Shown: piece by piece, positions 1 through 12,459 of the stretch | How positions within the stretch are numbered: the first letter of the stretch is position 1 | Layout of the letters: each line of letters starts with the position of its first letter | Origin: Congregibacter litoralis KT71 | GTDB taxonomy: Bacteria; Pseudomonadota; Gammaproteobacteria; Pseudomonadales; Halieaceae | Direction of reading: 5' to 3' | Assembly: GCF_000153125.2 (NCBI RefSeq) | Contig: NZ_CM002299.1 | Coordinates: 3,761,338 to 3,825,337, forward strand | Length of the DNA: 64,000 nt | Made by a program: the position numbers and the translations under genes | Notes under the pieces: model-generated | Seen by the model: the letters and a program-made list of their open reading frames with translations, nothing else | What the model was told of the DNA's origin: nothing | Databases searched by the model: none

Positions 1-55
1 CTTTTTTCGGGAGTCGAGCGTAGCCGCGCCAAGCCGACCCAGATCGGATCAAAGC

Positions 56-403
56 TTAGTCGTCGCTGCTACGGGGTTTTGCTGGAGTGGACGGCATGGG
101 AAAAGAGGTTACGTTGGTGCTCTCGCCGGGTTTTACGTCAGAAATCTTGGCGACACCCTCTTTGGCCACCTCATCGATGCGAATCACCGAATGCAGGGGG
201 ATGTAGCTGCGCTGAACGCCACTGAACTCGGTTTTCAGCTTTTCTTCGGCGGGGTCTACAAGGATCTGAGAGCGCTCGCCGAAGAGCAGCTCTTCGACTT
301 CGATGAAGCCCCACATATCACTCTGATAAATCTGACGGGCAAAAATCTCTACGACCTGATTGCCGTTCTGGAAGATAACTTTGTAGACAGGACTGCTGGA
401 CAT
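56..403 (-). CDS. DUF1820 family protein
   Basis: A 115-residue soluble protein with no signal peptide or membrane segment. The body (YKVIFQNGNQVVEIFARQ, then YQSDMWGFIEVEELLFGE, then a VQRSYIPLHSVIRIDEV block) matches the DUF1820 family of gammaproteobacteria; its biochemical role is unknown. The C-terminal 25 residues are proline/serine-rich and probably disordered. It is transcribed divergently from miaB across a 226-bp gap. The family call rests on recognition of conserved blocks; no function is claimed. Confidence 0.85.
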   Translation of the reverse strand: MSSSPVYKVIFQNGNQVVEIFARQIYQSDMWGFIEVEELLFGERSQILVDPAEEKLKTEFSGVQRSYIPLHSVIRIDEVAKEGVAKISDVKPGESTNVTSFPMPSTPAKPRSSDD

Positions 404-629
404 GGCGATTCCGTTTACTCACTGTGGCTGCCCGGACGCCCGGTGACGCTCCGGATTGCCACGTTTTAGCGGGCGCGAGAGTCTACCTAGCCTACCACCG
501 GAATACCAGTAAAGTCGCTGGGCAGCGAGGGCATCGGACGCTATACTCCGCGGCCCTTAAATCAAGGCCTTCCCTCCGGAAAACCGTGAAGGAAAGCCGC
601 CAGGGCTAGAAGCCCCAAGGTCAGGAGCC

Positions 630-1970
630 GTGAGCAAAAAAGTCTTCGTCAAAACCCATGGATGTCAGATGAATGAGTACGATTCTGCACGCATGCAGGA
701 TTTGCTCGTCGACAGTCATGGGCTGGTGCCCACGGACCGTGAGGATGACGCCGATGTCATCCTCCTCAACACCTGCTCCATCCGTGAAAAAGCCCAGGAG
801 AAGGTCTTTCACCAGCTGGGCCGCTGGAAGAACCTCAAACAGAAAAATCCCGAGCTCATCATCGGCGTGGGCGGCTGCGTCGCGAGCCAGGAAGGTGCGG
901 ACATCGGCAAGCGCGCGCCCTACGTTGACCTGGTGTTTGGCCCCCAGACCCTCCATCGGCTCCCGGAAATGCTCGACGAACGCCGTGACAGCGGCAATCT
1001 CGTGGTGGACATCACTTTTCCGGAGATCGAGAAATTCGACCGCCTTCCCGAGCCAAGTGTCGACGGGCCCTCGGCCTTTGTGTCGATTATGGAAGGCTGC
1101 AGCAAATACTGCAGCTTCTGCGTCGTACCCTATACCCGGGGCGAGGAAGTGTCCCGCCCCCTCGATGACGTCATCGCCGAAGTCGCCAGTCTTGCGGGGC
1201 GCGGCGTTCGGGAAGTCAATCTTCTTGGACAGAACGTCAACGCCTATCGCGGTGAAAGCCACGAAGGCGACATCGTCGATTTTGCCGAGCTCCTGCATTT
1301 TGTCGCCGCTATCCCGGGCATCGACCGCATCCGTTACACCACCTCTCATCCCGTGGAGTTCTCCGAGGCGCTGATTCAGGCCTACGCCGACATTCCCGAG
1401 CTCGTTGATCATCTGCATCTGCCTGTGCAGGCGGGTTCGGATCGCGTACTGGCAAACATGAAGCGCGGGCACACGGTTCTGGAGTACAAGTCCAAGATTC
1501 GCAAGCTCCGCGCGATCCGACCGAATATCAGCTTGTCATCAGATTTTATTATTGGCTTTCCCGGAGAAACGGAAGCCGATTTCGCCGCCACCATGAAGCT
1601 CATTGACGATATCGGCTTTGATATGTCCTTCAGCTTTATCTATAGCGCCCGCCCGGGCACGCCGGCCTCGGATCTCAAAGACGATACCGACGAAGAGACC
1701 AAAAAGTCCCGGCTGCACATACTCCAGGCACGTATTAATCAGCAGGCACAGGCCATCAGCCGACACATGGTTGGCAGCCGTCAGCGCATCCTTGTCAGCG
1801 GCCCGTCACGGAAAGATCCGGGGCAGTTGCAGGGCCGCACGGAGAACAATCGCGTGGTCAACTTCAGTGCCGACGACCACGGTCTCATCGGCCAGTTTGT
1901 CGATGTCACCATTGGCGAAGCCCTGCCTAACTCTCTCCGGGGAGAATTGATACCCGGCACTGCGGGTTGA
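630..1970 (+). CDS. miaB: tRNA-2-methylthio-N6-dimethylallyladenosine synthase
   Basis: MiaB is a radical-SAM methylthiotransferase that adds a methylthio group to i6A37 of tRNAs reading UNN codons. The N-terminal UPF0004 domain holds the auxiliary-cluster cysteines C12 ([10 protein letters not shown]), C49 (NTCSIREKA) and C83 (GGCVASQ). The radical-SAM cluster motif CSKYCSFC gives C157, C161 and C164, and a C-terminal TRAM segment follows. Length (446 aa) is normal. The start is GTG, since no in-frame ATG precedes the conserved [13 protein letters not shown] block. It leads the miaB-ybeZ-ybeY-corC-lnt run, the standard order in gammaproteobacteria. Confidence 0.97.
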   Translation: MSKKVFVKTHGCQMNEYDSARMQDLLVDSHGLVPTDREDDADVILLNTCSIREKAQEKVFHQLGRWKNLKQKNPELIIGVGGCVASQEGADIGKRAPYVDLVFGPQTLHRLPEMLDERRDSGNLVVDITFPEIEKFDRLPEPSVDGPSAFVSIMEGCSKYCSFCVVPYTRGEEVSRPLDDVIAEVASLAGRGVREVNLLGQNVNAYRGESHEGDIVDFAELLHFVAAIPGIDRIRYTTSHPVEFSEALIQAYADIPELVDHLHLPVQAGSDRVLANMKRGHTVLEYKSKIRKLRAIRPNISLSSDFIIGFPGETEADFAATMKLIDDIGFDMSFSFIYSARPGTPASDLKDDTDEETKKSRLHILQARINQQAQAISRHMVGSRQRILVSGPSRKDPGQLQGRTENNRVVNFSADDHGLIGQFVDVTIGEALPNSLRGELIPGTAG

Positions 1971-2009
1971 CTGTGGCGGATTCGTGACTATTCTTGCAGT
2001 TCCATCGAC

Positions 2010-3047
2010 ATGGCTAGCGCCACCAACAACAATTTGACCTCAGAACCTCCCAGTCCGGGCGGGCAGCCTTACAGGCTGACCCTCGAACCTGATGATGCAC
2101 GACATCTTGCGGCCCTGTGCGGGCAGTTTGACGCGCACCTGCGTCAAATCGAAGAGCGTCTCCAGGTCAGCATCCGCTCCCGCGGCAACCAGTTCACTCT
2201 TGAAGGTGAGGCCGATGCCGTCGCCACCGCGAGTGCACTTCTTGAGCATCTCTACGCCGAGGTGTGCCAGGGCATCGGCGTGACACCCGAGTCCCTGCAT
2301 CTGCAACTCCAGCACGCAGGCACCGAGGGGCTCAACACCGGCGAGGGCGCGTCCGCCCTTCAGGTGATTCGCACCCGCAAGGGCTCCATCAAACCCCGGG
2401 GCCGCAACCAGCAGGCCTACGTGCGCAGCATTCATAATTGCGATATCAATTTTGGCGTGGGTCCTGCGGGCACGGGCAAAACCTATCTGGCGGTGGCTTG
2501 CGCCGTGGAGGCCCTCCTTGAGGAAAAGGTTCGCCGTATCCTCCTTGTGCGTCCGGCGGTAGAAGCCGGGGAGAAGCTCGGCTACTTACCGGGGGATCTC
2601 AGCCAGAAAGTCGATCCCTACCTCCGACCCCTCTACGACGCACTCTATGAAATGCTGGGCTTCGAGACCGTGAGCAAATATATCGAGCGCAGCATCATTG
2701 AAGTCGCGCCCCTGGCCTTTATGCGCGGTCGCACGCTGAATCACTCCTTTATCATTCTTGACGAAGCCCAGAACACCACCCGGGAGCAAATGAAAATGTT
2801 CCTGACGCGTATCGGCTTTGGTTCCACCGCCGTGATTACCGGCGACGCGACGCAGATTGATTTACCCCGGGGTACCCAGTCTGGTTTGACCCATGCGGCG
2901 AACATTCTTGAGGATGTCCCGGGTATCGGCTTCACCTGGTTTGCCAACCGGGATGTGGTGCGCCATCCCCTGGTGCAACGCATTGTTGCCGCCTACGAGA
3001 GTCATGACGCAAAGAACACCACGAGTCTGGAGAAGAGTAAGCCCTGA
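2010..3047 (+). CDS. ybeZ: PhoH-like ATPase YbeZ
   Basis: A PhoH-family P-loop ATPase of 345 aa. The Walker A motif GPAGTGKT lies at residues 151-158 and the Walker B-like DEAQ at 251-254, the two PhoH landmarks. Residues 20-115 resemble the KH-like N-terminal part of YbeZ. YbeZ is thought to work with the endonuclease YbeY in 16S rRNA maturation. The coupling is visible here: the YbeZ stop and the YbeY start share a base (TGATG). Confidence 0.95.
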   Translation: MASATNNNLTSEPPSPGGQPYRLTLEPDDARHLAALCGQFDAHLRQIEERLQVSIRSRGNQFTLEGEADAVATASALLEHLYAEVCQGIGVTPESLHLQLQHAGTEGLNTGEGASALQVIRTRKGSIKPRGRNQQAYVRSIHNCDINFGVGPAGTGKTYLAVACAVEALLEEKVRRILLVRPAVEAGEKLGYLPGDLSQKVDPYLRPLYDALYEMLGFETVSKYIERSIIEVAPLAFMRGRTLNHSFIILDEAQNTTREQMKMFLTRIGFGSTAVITGDATQIDLPRGTQSGLTHAANILEDVPGIGFTWFANRDVVRHPLVQRIVAAYESHDAKNTTSLEKSKP

Positions 3048-3538
3048 TGCTCACCCTCGACGTATTTCGTGAGACTGTCGAGAAATCCCCGGATGATCAG
3101 ACGCTCCTTCGCGCCGCGGAAACGGCATTGACGGTAGGCTCTCCCGCGGCCCACGGGCACTGGGAGGCCGCTCTTCGCATTGTTGATGAAGCCGAAATGC
3201 AGCAGCTCAACGCGCAGTATCGCGCCAGGAACACACCCACCAACGTGCTGTCTTTTCCTGCGGATTTGCCCGCTGACGTCACCCTGAACCTGTTGGGGGA
3301 TATCGTTATCTGCGCGCCGGTGGTTAAAAAAGAGGCCACAAACCAGGGCAAGCCCCTCGCGGCGCACTGGGACCATATGCTGGTTCACGGCGTGCTCCAT
3401 CTCCTGGGTTTTGACCACGAATCTGACGCCGAGGCGACACACATGGAATCCCTGGAAACCCAGGCGCTGGCTACCCTTGGCTGGCCCTGTCCCTACAACG
3501 CCGACCCGGCAATGCTGGCAGAGGTAACGCCCGGATGA
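3047..3538 (+). CDS. ybeY: endoribonuclease YbeY
   Basis: Zinc-dependent single-strand endoribonuclease for 16S rRNA 3' maturation and ribosome quality control. The family's metal motif H-x3-H-x5-H is intact in HGVLHLLGFDH (H114, H118, H124). The usual NVLSFP block precedes it at residues 66-71. Length (163 aa) is typical. The gene overlaps ybeZ by one base and corC by four (ATGA), so it is probably translationally coupled to both. Confidence 0.96.
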   Translation: MLTLDVFRETVEKSPDDQTLLRAAETALTVGSPAAHGHWEAALRIVDEAEMQQLNAQYRARNTPTNVLSFPADLPADVTLNLLGDIVICAPVVKKEATNQGKPLAAHWDHMLVHGVLHLLGFDHESDAEATHMESLETQALATLGWPCPYNADPAMLAEVTPG

Positions 3539-4373
3539 GCGACGATCGCAACGGCAACGAAGAAAAGTCTTTTCTGAGCCGCATTGCCCAGGCTTTTTCC
3601 AGCGAGCCTCGAAGCCGCGAGGATCTCAAGGAAATCCTCCAGCTGGCCATGGAAAATGACATTATCGAGGAGGACTCCCTGTCCATCATCGACGGTGCCA
3701 TGCAGGTCAGCGGCATGCAGGCGCGGGACATCATGGTGCCCCGCCCTCAAATGGTGGTGATCAAGGCGGAGAGCAGGCTTGAGGAAATACTGCCTCATAT
3801 TTCCATCAGCAAACACTCCCGATATCCCGTGATCGGCGAGAGCCCCGACGACATCCTGGGAATACTCCTGGTCAAGGATCTGCTTCCGCAGATTTTGTCT
3901 GATGACCGCGAGAACTTTGATGTGCGACCCCTCCTAAGACAGACCGTGGTGGTGCCCGAAAGCAAGCGTCTGAATGTGCTGCTGCGGGAGTTTCGCGAAA
4001 ACCGCAATCACATGGCCATTGTGATCGATGAGTATGGCGGCGTCGCCGGCCTGGTCACCATTGAGGATGTTCTGGAAGAAATCGTGGGCGAGATCGAAGA
4101 CGAGACGGATGAAGAGGAAGATCAGTTTATCCGTCGCATCGCCGATGATGATTTCTTTGTGCGGGCGCTCACGCCCATCGAAGACTTTAACGCCTACTTT
4201 GAAGTGGCATTCAGCGATGACGAATTCGACACCATCGGCGGCCTGGTCATGCATGCCTTTGGTCACATGCCGACGCGCAATGAAATCACCCATATCGATG
4301 GCTTTGAATTCAAAGTGATCAACGCCGATCAAAGAAAGATCCACAGTTTGCGGTTACGTCCTCCCGGCGCGGA

Positions 4374-4377
<4 letters not shown>
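3535..4377 (+). CDS. corC: CorC/HlyC family protein (CBS-domain transporter-associated)
   Basis: A 280-aa cytoplasmic protein with the CorC/YbeX layout: an N-terminal adaptor (REDLKEILQLAMEND; IMVPRPQMVVI), a CBS pair at about residues 65-190 and a C-terminal CorC_HlyC domain from about 205. It lacks the DUF21 membrane domain, as YbeX/CorC proteins do. The family is linked to Mg2+/Co2+ efflux and, by neighbourhood with ybeY, to ribosome function. The start overlaps the ybeY stop and the stop overlaps the lnt start. Confidence 0.93.
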
Positions 4378-8434
<4,057 letters not shown>

Positions 8435-8444
8435 ACTAGTCACC

Positions 8445-8972
8445 ATGGCGAAGACTTTCCTCACCCGGTTTACGACCTCCTCCATTGTCCTGGCGCTGTG
8501 CCTGCTGATCACCGCCTGCGGTTTTCAGCTGCGGGGCACCGGTGGGGGCTCGGCCTTACCGCCGGAATGGTCCCGCATGTACCTGGCCTCCAATGATCCC
8601 AACGGGGAGCTCACCCGCATCGTTGCATCGACCTTCAGTGCCAGCGGCATCGTCTGGGTGCCCCGTGCCGAAGCACAGCACATCCTGCGCCTGGGTCCCG
8701 AGATCTTCAATCAGCGTAACCTGTCCGTGAACGCCCAGGCCCGCGCCGCGGAATTTGACCTGCAAATGAGCGCGGACTTCATCGTGTTCGACAGTAATCG
8801 CGAGATGGTCATGGAGCGCACCACCGCTTCCGTTAACAAGCAGATGGAAAACGACCCCCAGAACGTCGTGGGCAAGGCCGAAGAAGTGCGGGTATTGCAG
8901 GGCGAGCTGCGTCGCGAGCTGGCGACGCAGATTCTGCGCAGAATCAGTTTTTTCGCAGCCAACGTCGAATAG
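8445..8972 (+). CDS. lptE: LPS-assembly lipoprotein LptE
   Basis: Outer-membrane lipoprotein that plugs the LptD barrel in LPS export. With the ATG at 8445 the protein begins with a lysine/arginine-flanked hydrophobic stretch ending in the lipobox LITAC (C25), followed at once by the conserved LptE start GFQLRG. The rest is the family's alpha/beta sandwich (about 150 residues). An upstream in-frame TTG would overlap leuS and place residues ahead of the signal, so ATG is preferred. Its place between leuS and holA supports the call. Confidence 0.93.
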   Translation: MAKTFLTRFTTSSIVLALCLLITACGFQLRGTGGGSALPPEWSRMYLASNDPNGELTRIVASTFSASGIVWVPRAEAQHILRLGPEIFNQRNLSVNAQARAAEFDLQMSADFIVFDSNREMVMERTTASVNKQMENDPQNVVGKAEEVRVLQGELRRELATQILRRISFFAANVE

Positions 8973-8983
8973 CGTCAGTCCCG

Positions 8984-10018
8984 ATGCGCCTCTATCCCGA
9001 AAAGCTCGCCCAGGATCTGGCACGTACGCTCCACCGCGTGTACCTCATCAGCGGCGACGAAACGCTGCTCGTACAGGAATGTGCCGATCAGGTACGCGCC
9101 GCGGCGCGCCGGGGAGGCTGCAACGAGCGCCACGTGATGGACAGCAGCGATCGCAGCTTTAACTGGCAGGATCTCACCCAGGACGCCAGCAGCATGTCCC
9201 TGTTTGCCGAGCAGCGTCTCATAGAGTTGCGGATTCCCAACGGAAAGCCCGGCGCCGAGGGCAGCAAAGCCTTGCAGGAATACCTCGCCCAGGCACCAGA
9301 GACCGATACGCTGCTGATCGTAGCGGGAAAGATCGATAAAGCCAGCACCAATAGCAAATGGTACAAGGCCATCGACCAGGCGGGCGCGACGGTTCAGCTC
9401 TGGCCCGTGAATGCGGATGAACTTCCCCGCTGGCTGGAGCAGCGCGCGCGGAGCATCAGTTTATCCATAGACCGGGAGGGTTTGGCCCTCCTCGCGGAAA
9501 GAGTCGAGGGCAACCTCCTTGCGGCGGTGCAGGAGTTGGAGAAGCTTCGCCTTCTGGCAGGAGACAGCACCGTAAGCGCCAAGCAGGTCGCCTACGCGGT
9601 AGCCAACAGCGCCCGTTTTGACAGCTTCGCGCTGATAGACGTGGCCCTGTCGGGACGCGCCGGGGACAGCCTGCGTATGCTTCACGGACTGCGGTCCGAG
9701 GGCATTCAGCCACCGGCGCTCCTATGGGGGCTGGTGCGGGAACTGCGTCTGCTACGCGGACTTTTGCAGGCGGTGGAAGCGGGACAGGCCCCCATGCAGG
9801 CGCTCAATGGGGCTCGGGTCTGGAAAAGCCGACAAGGGGTAATCCAGGCGGCCATGCGCAGACATTCCGTAGCGAGCTGTGAGGTGCTCCTCTCCCTGGC
9901 AAGCCACGTAGATGGCTGCATCAAGGGCTATGCTCAGGGCGACCCCTGGGAGCAAACCGAGTGGCTCGTGGCCGGTATTGCCCGGGACGGACAGCCAGGC
10001 CTGGCGCGGTCGGCCTAG
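8984..10018 (+). CDS. holA: DNA polymerase III subunit delta
   Basis: Clamp-loader delta subunit that opens the beta ring. Length 344 aa is normal. Conserved blocks include YLISGDETLLVQECAD at the N-terminus, the clamp-contacting SMSLFAEQRLIELRIPNG region near residues 65-85, and WLEQRARS with the GNLLAAVQELEKL helix in domain II. It follows lptE by 11 bp, as in E. coli and Pseudomonas. An in-frame GTG for the next gene begins two bases after its stop. Confidence 0.95.
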   Translation: MRLYPEKLAQDLARTLHRVYLISGDETLLVQECADQVRAAARRGGCNERHVMDSSDRSFNWQDLTQDASSMSLFAEQRLIELRIPNGKPGAEGSKALQEYLAQAPETDTLLIVAGKIDKASTNSKWYKAIDQAGATVQLWPVNADELPRWLEQRARSISLSIDREGLALLAERVEGNLLAAVQELEKLRLLAGDSTVSAKQVAYAVANSARFDSFALIDVALSGRAGDSLRMLHGLRSEGIQPPALLWGLVRELRLLRGLLQAVEAGQAPMQALNGARVWKSRQGVIQAAMRRHSVASCEVLLSLASHVDGCIKGYAQGDPWEQTEWLVAGIARDGQPGLARSA

Positions 10019-10019
10019 G

Positions 10020-10490
10020 GTGACCGACGATCTCGCCAGCCCCCCTGCGGCCCATGGCGCCTGTAACTGCGGTGCAGTCCGGTTTGAAGTCAGTGCCGAG
10101 CTTAAGGACGTTTTTGTATGCCATTGCTCCATCTGTCGCCGGTCCACAGGCAGTAACGGTATTGCCGTTGTAGTGGTCGATAATTCGGTGTTCCGCTGGA
10201 CAGCCGGCGAGGACGCTATTGCGACCTGGAAGAAACCGGATGCGGACTGGCAAACCTGGTTCTGTCGCCACTGCGGCTCCAGGCTCCCGGGCGCCAACGA
10301 TGCCGAGCGCACCTTTGTGCCTGCCGGCCTGTTGCTGGAAGGCAGCGACTCCCTCACGGTCAGGCACCATATTTTCGTGGACTCCAAAGCGTCCTGGGAC
10401 GAGATCGGTGATGCTGGCTGCCAGCACCGCGAAGCGTTCAAGAGCCAGGGGAGCCCCGGCCATCACTCACTGAAGCAGCTTTTTCCGTAA
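10020..10490 (+). CDS. GFA-domain zinc-binding protein
   Basis: A Gfa/CENP-V family protein of about 156 aa. Cysteine motifs for two zinc sites are present: CNCGAVRF near the N-terminus, CHCSICRRSTG, and CRHCGSRLPG. The founding member was reported to act on S-hydroxymethylglutathione, but most homologues have no proven substrate, so none is assigned. The GTG at 10020, two bases after the holA stop, is preferred to longer in-frame starts inside holA because the conserved region begins about 14 residues after it. Probably cotranscribed with holA. Confidence 0.82.
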   Translation: MTDDLASPPAAHGACNCGAVRFEVSAELKDVFVCHCSICRRSTGSNGIAVVVVDNSVFRWTAGEDAIATWKKPDADWQTWFCRHCGSRLPGANDAERTFVPAGLLLEGSDSLTVRHHIFVDSKASWDEIGDAGCQHREAFKSQGSPGHHSLKQLFP

Positions 10491-10549
10491 ACATGTCTCA
10501 ATAGGCGACAGGTTAAAAGTATTTACTTGCGGAATGCCCGCTTCCAGAC

Positions 10550-10569
10550 TACTGTTTTTATATACAGTA
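10550..10569. promoter_or_regulatory. LexA (SOS) box upstream of imuA
   Basis: The 20-mer TACTGTTTTTATATACAGTA contains CTGT-N8-ACAG and matches the gammaproteobacterial LexA consensus apart from T-rich changes in the left half of the spacer. It ends 16 bp before the imuA ATG, so LexA binding would cover the promoter/leader. Two further boxes in the window sit ahead of imuB and dnaE2. Confidence 0.92.
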
Positions 10570-10585
10570 CTTTTGGAGAGCGGCA

Positions 10586-11533
10586 ATGCATCAGGATCCG
10601 GGCAATACCTTAGAAAACAATAGCCATTTACAAAACAATATCCACAGTCTTCACAACTCTCACAATCTTTACAGCCCTCACAACCTTCACGCGCCTCGTG
10701 ACCCCAGCGCATCCGACGCCGCCCATGGTCCGCGCAAGGCCGTCCATCATCTGACGGCGGGGCTGGCGGCAAAAGAGATCCCTGAAAGCCTGCACAGCAT
10801 TATCAACCGGCGCGATACCTGGCTCGGGTACAGTGATTTTGCCGGTGCACCGCTTATTGATAGCCCTCAGAACAAACAATACAGCGATGGCGCGGCAAAC
10901 GGCGACCTTCACCACCATCAACGCATTCCTACCGGGTTTGGCGCCCTGGATGCCCGCCTGTGTGAGCAGGGCTGGCCCCTGGGCACCTGCATTGAAGTCA
11001 TGAGCGATGCCTCGGGCATGGGCGCTATGGGCTTATTTCTGCCGGCCATGGAAAACCTCAGCCAGCAGGAGCGCTGGCAGGCTTTTATCGCGCCCCCCTA
11101 CACACCCTATGCTCCCCTCCTCGCAGCCCGGGGGGTCGACACCCAGAAAGTCCTCCTCGTACACCCCAGGGAGCGCGAAGAATTACTCTGGAGTACCGAG
11201 CAGGCCCTGCGCAGCGGCACCTGCAGCGTGGTGTTCAGCTGGCTGGGAAGCGGCGAGTATCGTTATGCAGAGCTACGGCGACTGCAGCTGGCTGCGGCGC
11301 GAGGTAATACCCTGGCCGTATTGTTCCGCTCTCAGGACGCCGCACATCAGCACGCCCCGGCCGCCCTGCGCTTACAGATGAATGCGTATCGGCAGGTACA
11401 CATTCTCAAGCAGCGCAGCGGCATACAGGGCATCGATGTCTATTTGCCACCGGAGGATGACGTGCCGCACCAGCCCCAGCTTTGGGAGCTACCCAAGGAT
11501 GAAATTACACCGACGAGTCGCGCCGCCTCTTAA
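10586..11533 (+). CDS. imuA: SOS mutagenesis protein ImuA
   Basis: RecA/SulA-related accessory protein of the ImuA-ImuB-DnaE2 translesion mutasome. The family core begins near residue 66 (SLHSIINRRDTWLGYSDF) and continues through PTGFGALDARLCEQGWPLG, where a Walker-A-like loop would be but without GKT, as in many ImuA proteins. Length 315 aa exceeds the usual ~240 because the first ~60 residues are a His/Asn-rich extension (repeats like HNLHS). The ATG at 10586 follows a GGAGAG Shine-Dalgarno and a LexA box, so the extension is probably translated. It is separated from imuB by two unrelated genes. Confidence 0.85.
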   Translation: MHQDPGNTLENNSHLQNNIHSLHNSHNLYSPHNLHAPRDPSASDAAHGPRKAVHHLTAGLAAKEIPESLHSIINRRDTWLGYSDFAGAPLIDSPQNKQYSDGAANGDLHHHQRIPTGFGALDARLCEQGWPLGTCIEVMSDASGMGAMGLFLPAMENLSQQERWQAFIAPPYTPYAPLLAARGVDTQKVLLVHPREREELLWSTEQALRSGTCSVVFSWLGSGEYRYAELRRLQLAAARGNTLAVLFRSQDAAHQHAPAALRLQMNAYRQVHILKQRSGIQGIDVYLPPEDDVPHQPQLWELPKDEITPTSRAAS

Positions 11534-11602
11534 AACTGAAGGTCAACTCAAGCTTTAACTTAATTTTCAACTTAGGCTTCAAACCAGGCGTCAGTTCAGG
11601 TC

Positions 11603-11639
11603 AAAATCCGCGGTAACGGGGCGATAGCCGCGGGGTTTT
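11603..11639 (+). terminator. probable Rho-independent terminator of imuA
   Basis: CCGCGG at 11608-11613 pairs with CCGCGG at 11628-11633 around a 14-nt loop, followed by GGTTTTG. A-rich bases to the left pair partly with the T tract. It lies about 70 bp after the imuA stop and before the osmC-like gene, so imuA may be monocistronic. Confidence 0.5.
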
Positions 11640-11647
11640 GTCAGCTA

Positions 11648-11676
11648 TTCCTGTCATGAGTGCTCTGCCCTAAAAT
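11648..11676 (+). promoter_or_regulatory. possible sigma-70 promoter of the osmC-like gene
   Basis: TAAAAT at 11671-11676 with TTCCTG at 11648-11653, 17 bp apart, placed 47 bp before the ATG at 11723. The -35 is weak; the call rests on spacing and position only. Confidence 0.3.
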
Positions 11677-11722
11677 GCAGGCACTCCATCACGCGTATTC
11701 ATCAAGACAGGAATGATTGGTC

Positions 11723-12160
11723 ATGCAGGATTTTCCCCATCACTACGAAGTTCGTGGCAACGCTACAGCTGACAGCCCCGTTGTACTCACCGCCGCCAAC
11801 GTTTCAGAAATCGTCACGGCGCCTCCGGCGGAATTCGGCGGCCCCGGGGACAAGTGGTCCCCGGAGTCATTGCTCGTTGCGGCGGTGGCGGATTGCTTCA
11901 TTCTGTCCTTCCGGGCCATCGCCCGAGCATCCAAGCTGGACTGGAACGAACTTCAATGCCAGGCGTCGGGCACCCTGGATCGTGTAGAACGGGTTACTCG
12001 GTTCACTGCTATTACCGTGGAGGCCACGCTGCATGTTCCCGCAGGTACCGATGTGGAGAAAGCCGAGAAGCTCCTGCACAAGGCTGAGCAAAGCTGCCTG
12101 ATCACAAACTCCCTCATCGCTGACAGCAGCCTCAGCACAACGGTCACGGTAGACGACTGA
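11723..12160 (+). CDS. OsmC family peroxiredoxin-like protein
   Basis: OsmC/Ohr-fold protein, 145 aa from the ATG at 11723. The two redox cysteines of the family are in place: C58 in VADCFILSFRAIA and C125 in AEQSCLITNSL. Members reduce organic hydroperoxides with dihydrolipoyl or similar dithiols. The sequence looks more like the general OsmC (YhfA-like) branch than Ohr, so the substrate is uncertain. It lies between imuA and imuB but has its own weak promoter and no LexA box, so a role in the SOS response is not implied. Confidence 0.85.
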   Translation: MQDFPHHYEVRGNATADSPVVLTAANVSEIVTAPPAEFGGPGDKWSPESLLVAAVADCFILSFRAIARASKLDWNELQCQASGTLDRVERVTRFTAITVEATLHVPAGTDVEKAEKLLHKAEQSCLITNSLIADSSLSTTVTVDD

Positions 12161-12169
12161 CCCCCTCTC

Positions 12170-12376
12170 ATGGATCTGTGGCTCACGGAGTACGGCGTCA
12201 CCATCGGTGTCGGCGGTCTGATTCTATTTATGGTGTTTATTATCTGGGATCTTGCCAAACGTAGTAACGCCGGTGTTTTTGGCACCATGATCCTCTACCT
12301 CGCTCTCGCCCTGGGGGTGCTGGGTTTCGTGATCAAGATAGCCATCAGCTATCTGCTAGAGCGAGGCATGAACTAA
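12170..12376 (+). CDS. DUF2788 small membrane protein
   Basis: A 68-aa protein with two hydrophobic segments (about residues 12-26 and 38-62) separated by the charged loop DLAKRSNAG. It matches the DUF2788 family of short gammaproteobacterial inner-membrane proteins of unknown function. It starts 9 bp after the osmC-like gene and is probably cotranscribed with it. Confidence 0.8.
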   Translation: MDLWLTEYGVTIGVGGLILFMVFIIWDLAKRSNAGVFGTMILYLALALGVLGFVIKIAISYLLERGMN

Positions 12377-12425
12377 AAGCAGGTCTTTTCTCCCGCCGGC
12401 TATCGCCATACACCAGAAAATTAAG

Positions 12426-12445
12426 TACTGTATAAATATACAGTA
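12426..12445. promoter_or_regulatory. LexA (SOS) box upstream of imuB
   Basis: TACTGTATAAATATACAGTA is a near-perfect palindromic LexA site, extended by one matching base pair on each side. It ends 14 bp before the imuB ATG. The same 20-mer occurs ahead of dnaE2, showing that the separated mutasome genes share identical LexA control. Confidence 0.96.
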
Positions 12446-12459
12446 CTTAGAATCATCTC

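Noticed and set aside
542..547. TATACT as a -10 element for miaB
   Set aside because: No acceptable -35 hexamer lies 16-18 bp upstream, so it was not listed as a promoter.
621..1472. Long open frame (283 codons) on the minus strand inside miaB
   Set aside because: It is antisense to a complete, clearly conserved miaB and has no recognisable domain; GC-rich codon use opens antisense frames.
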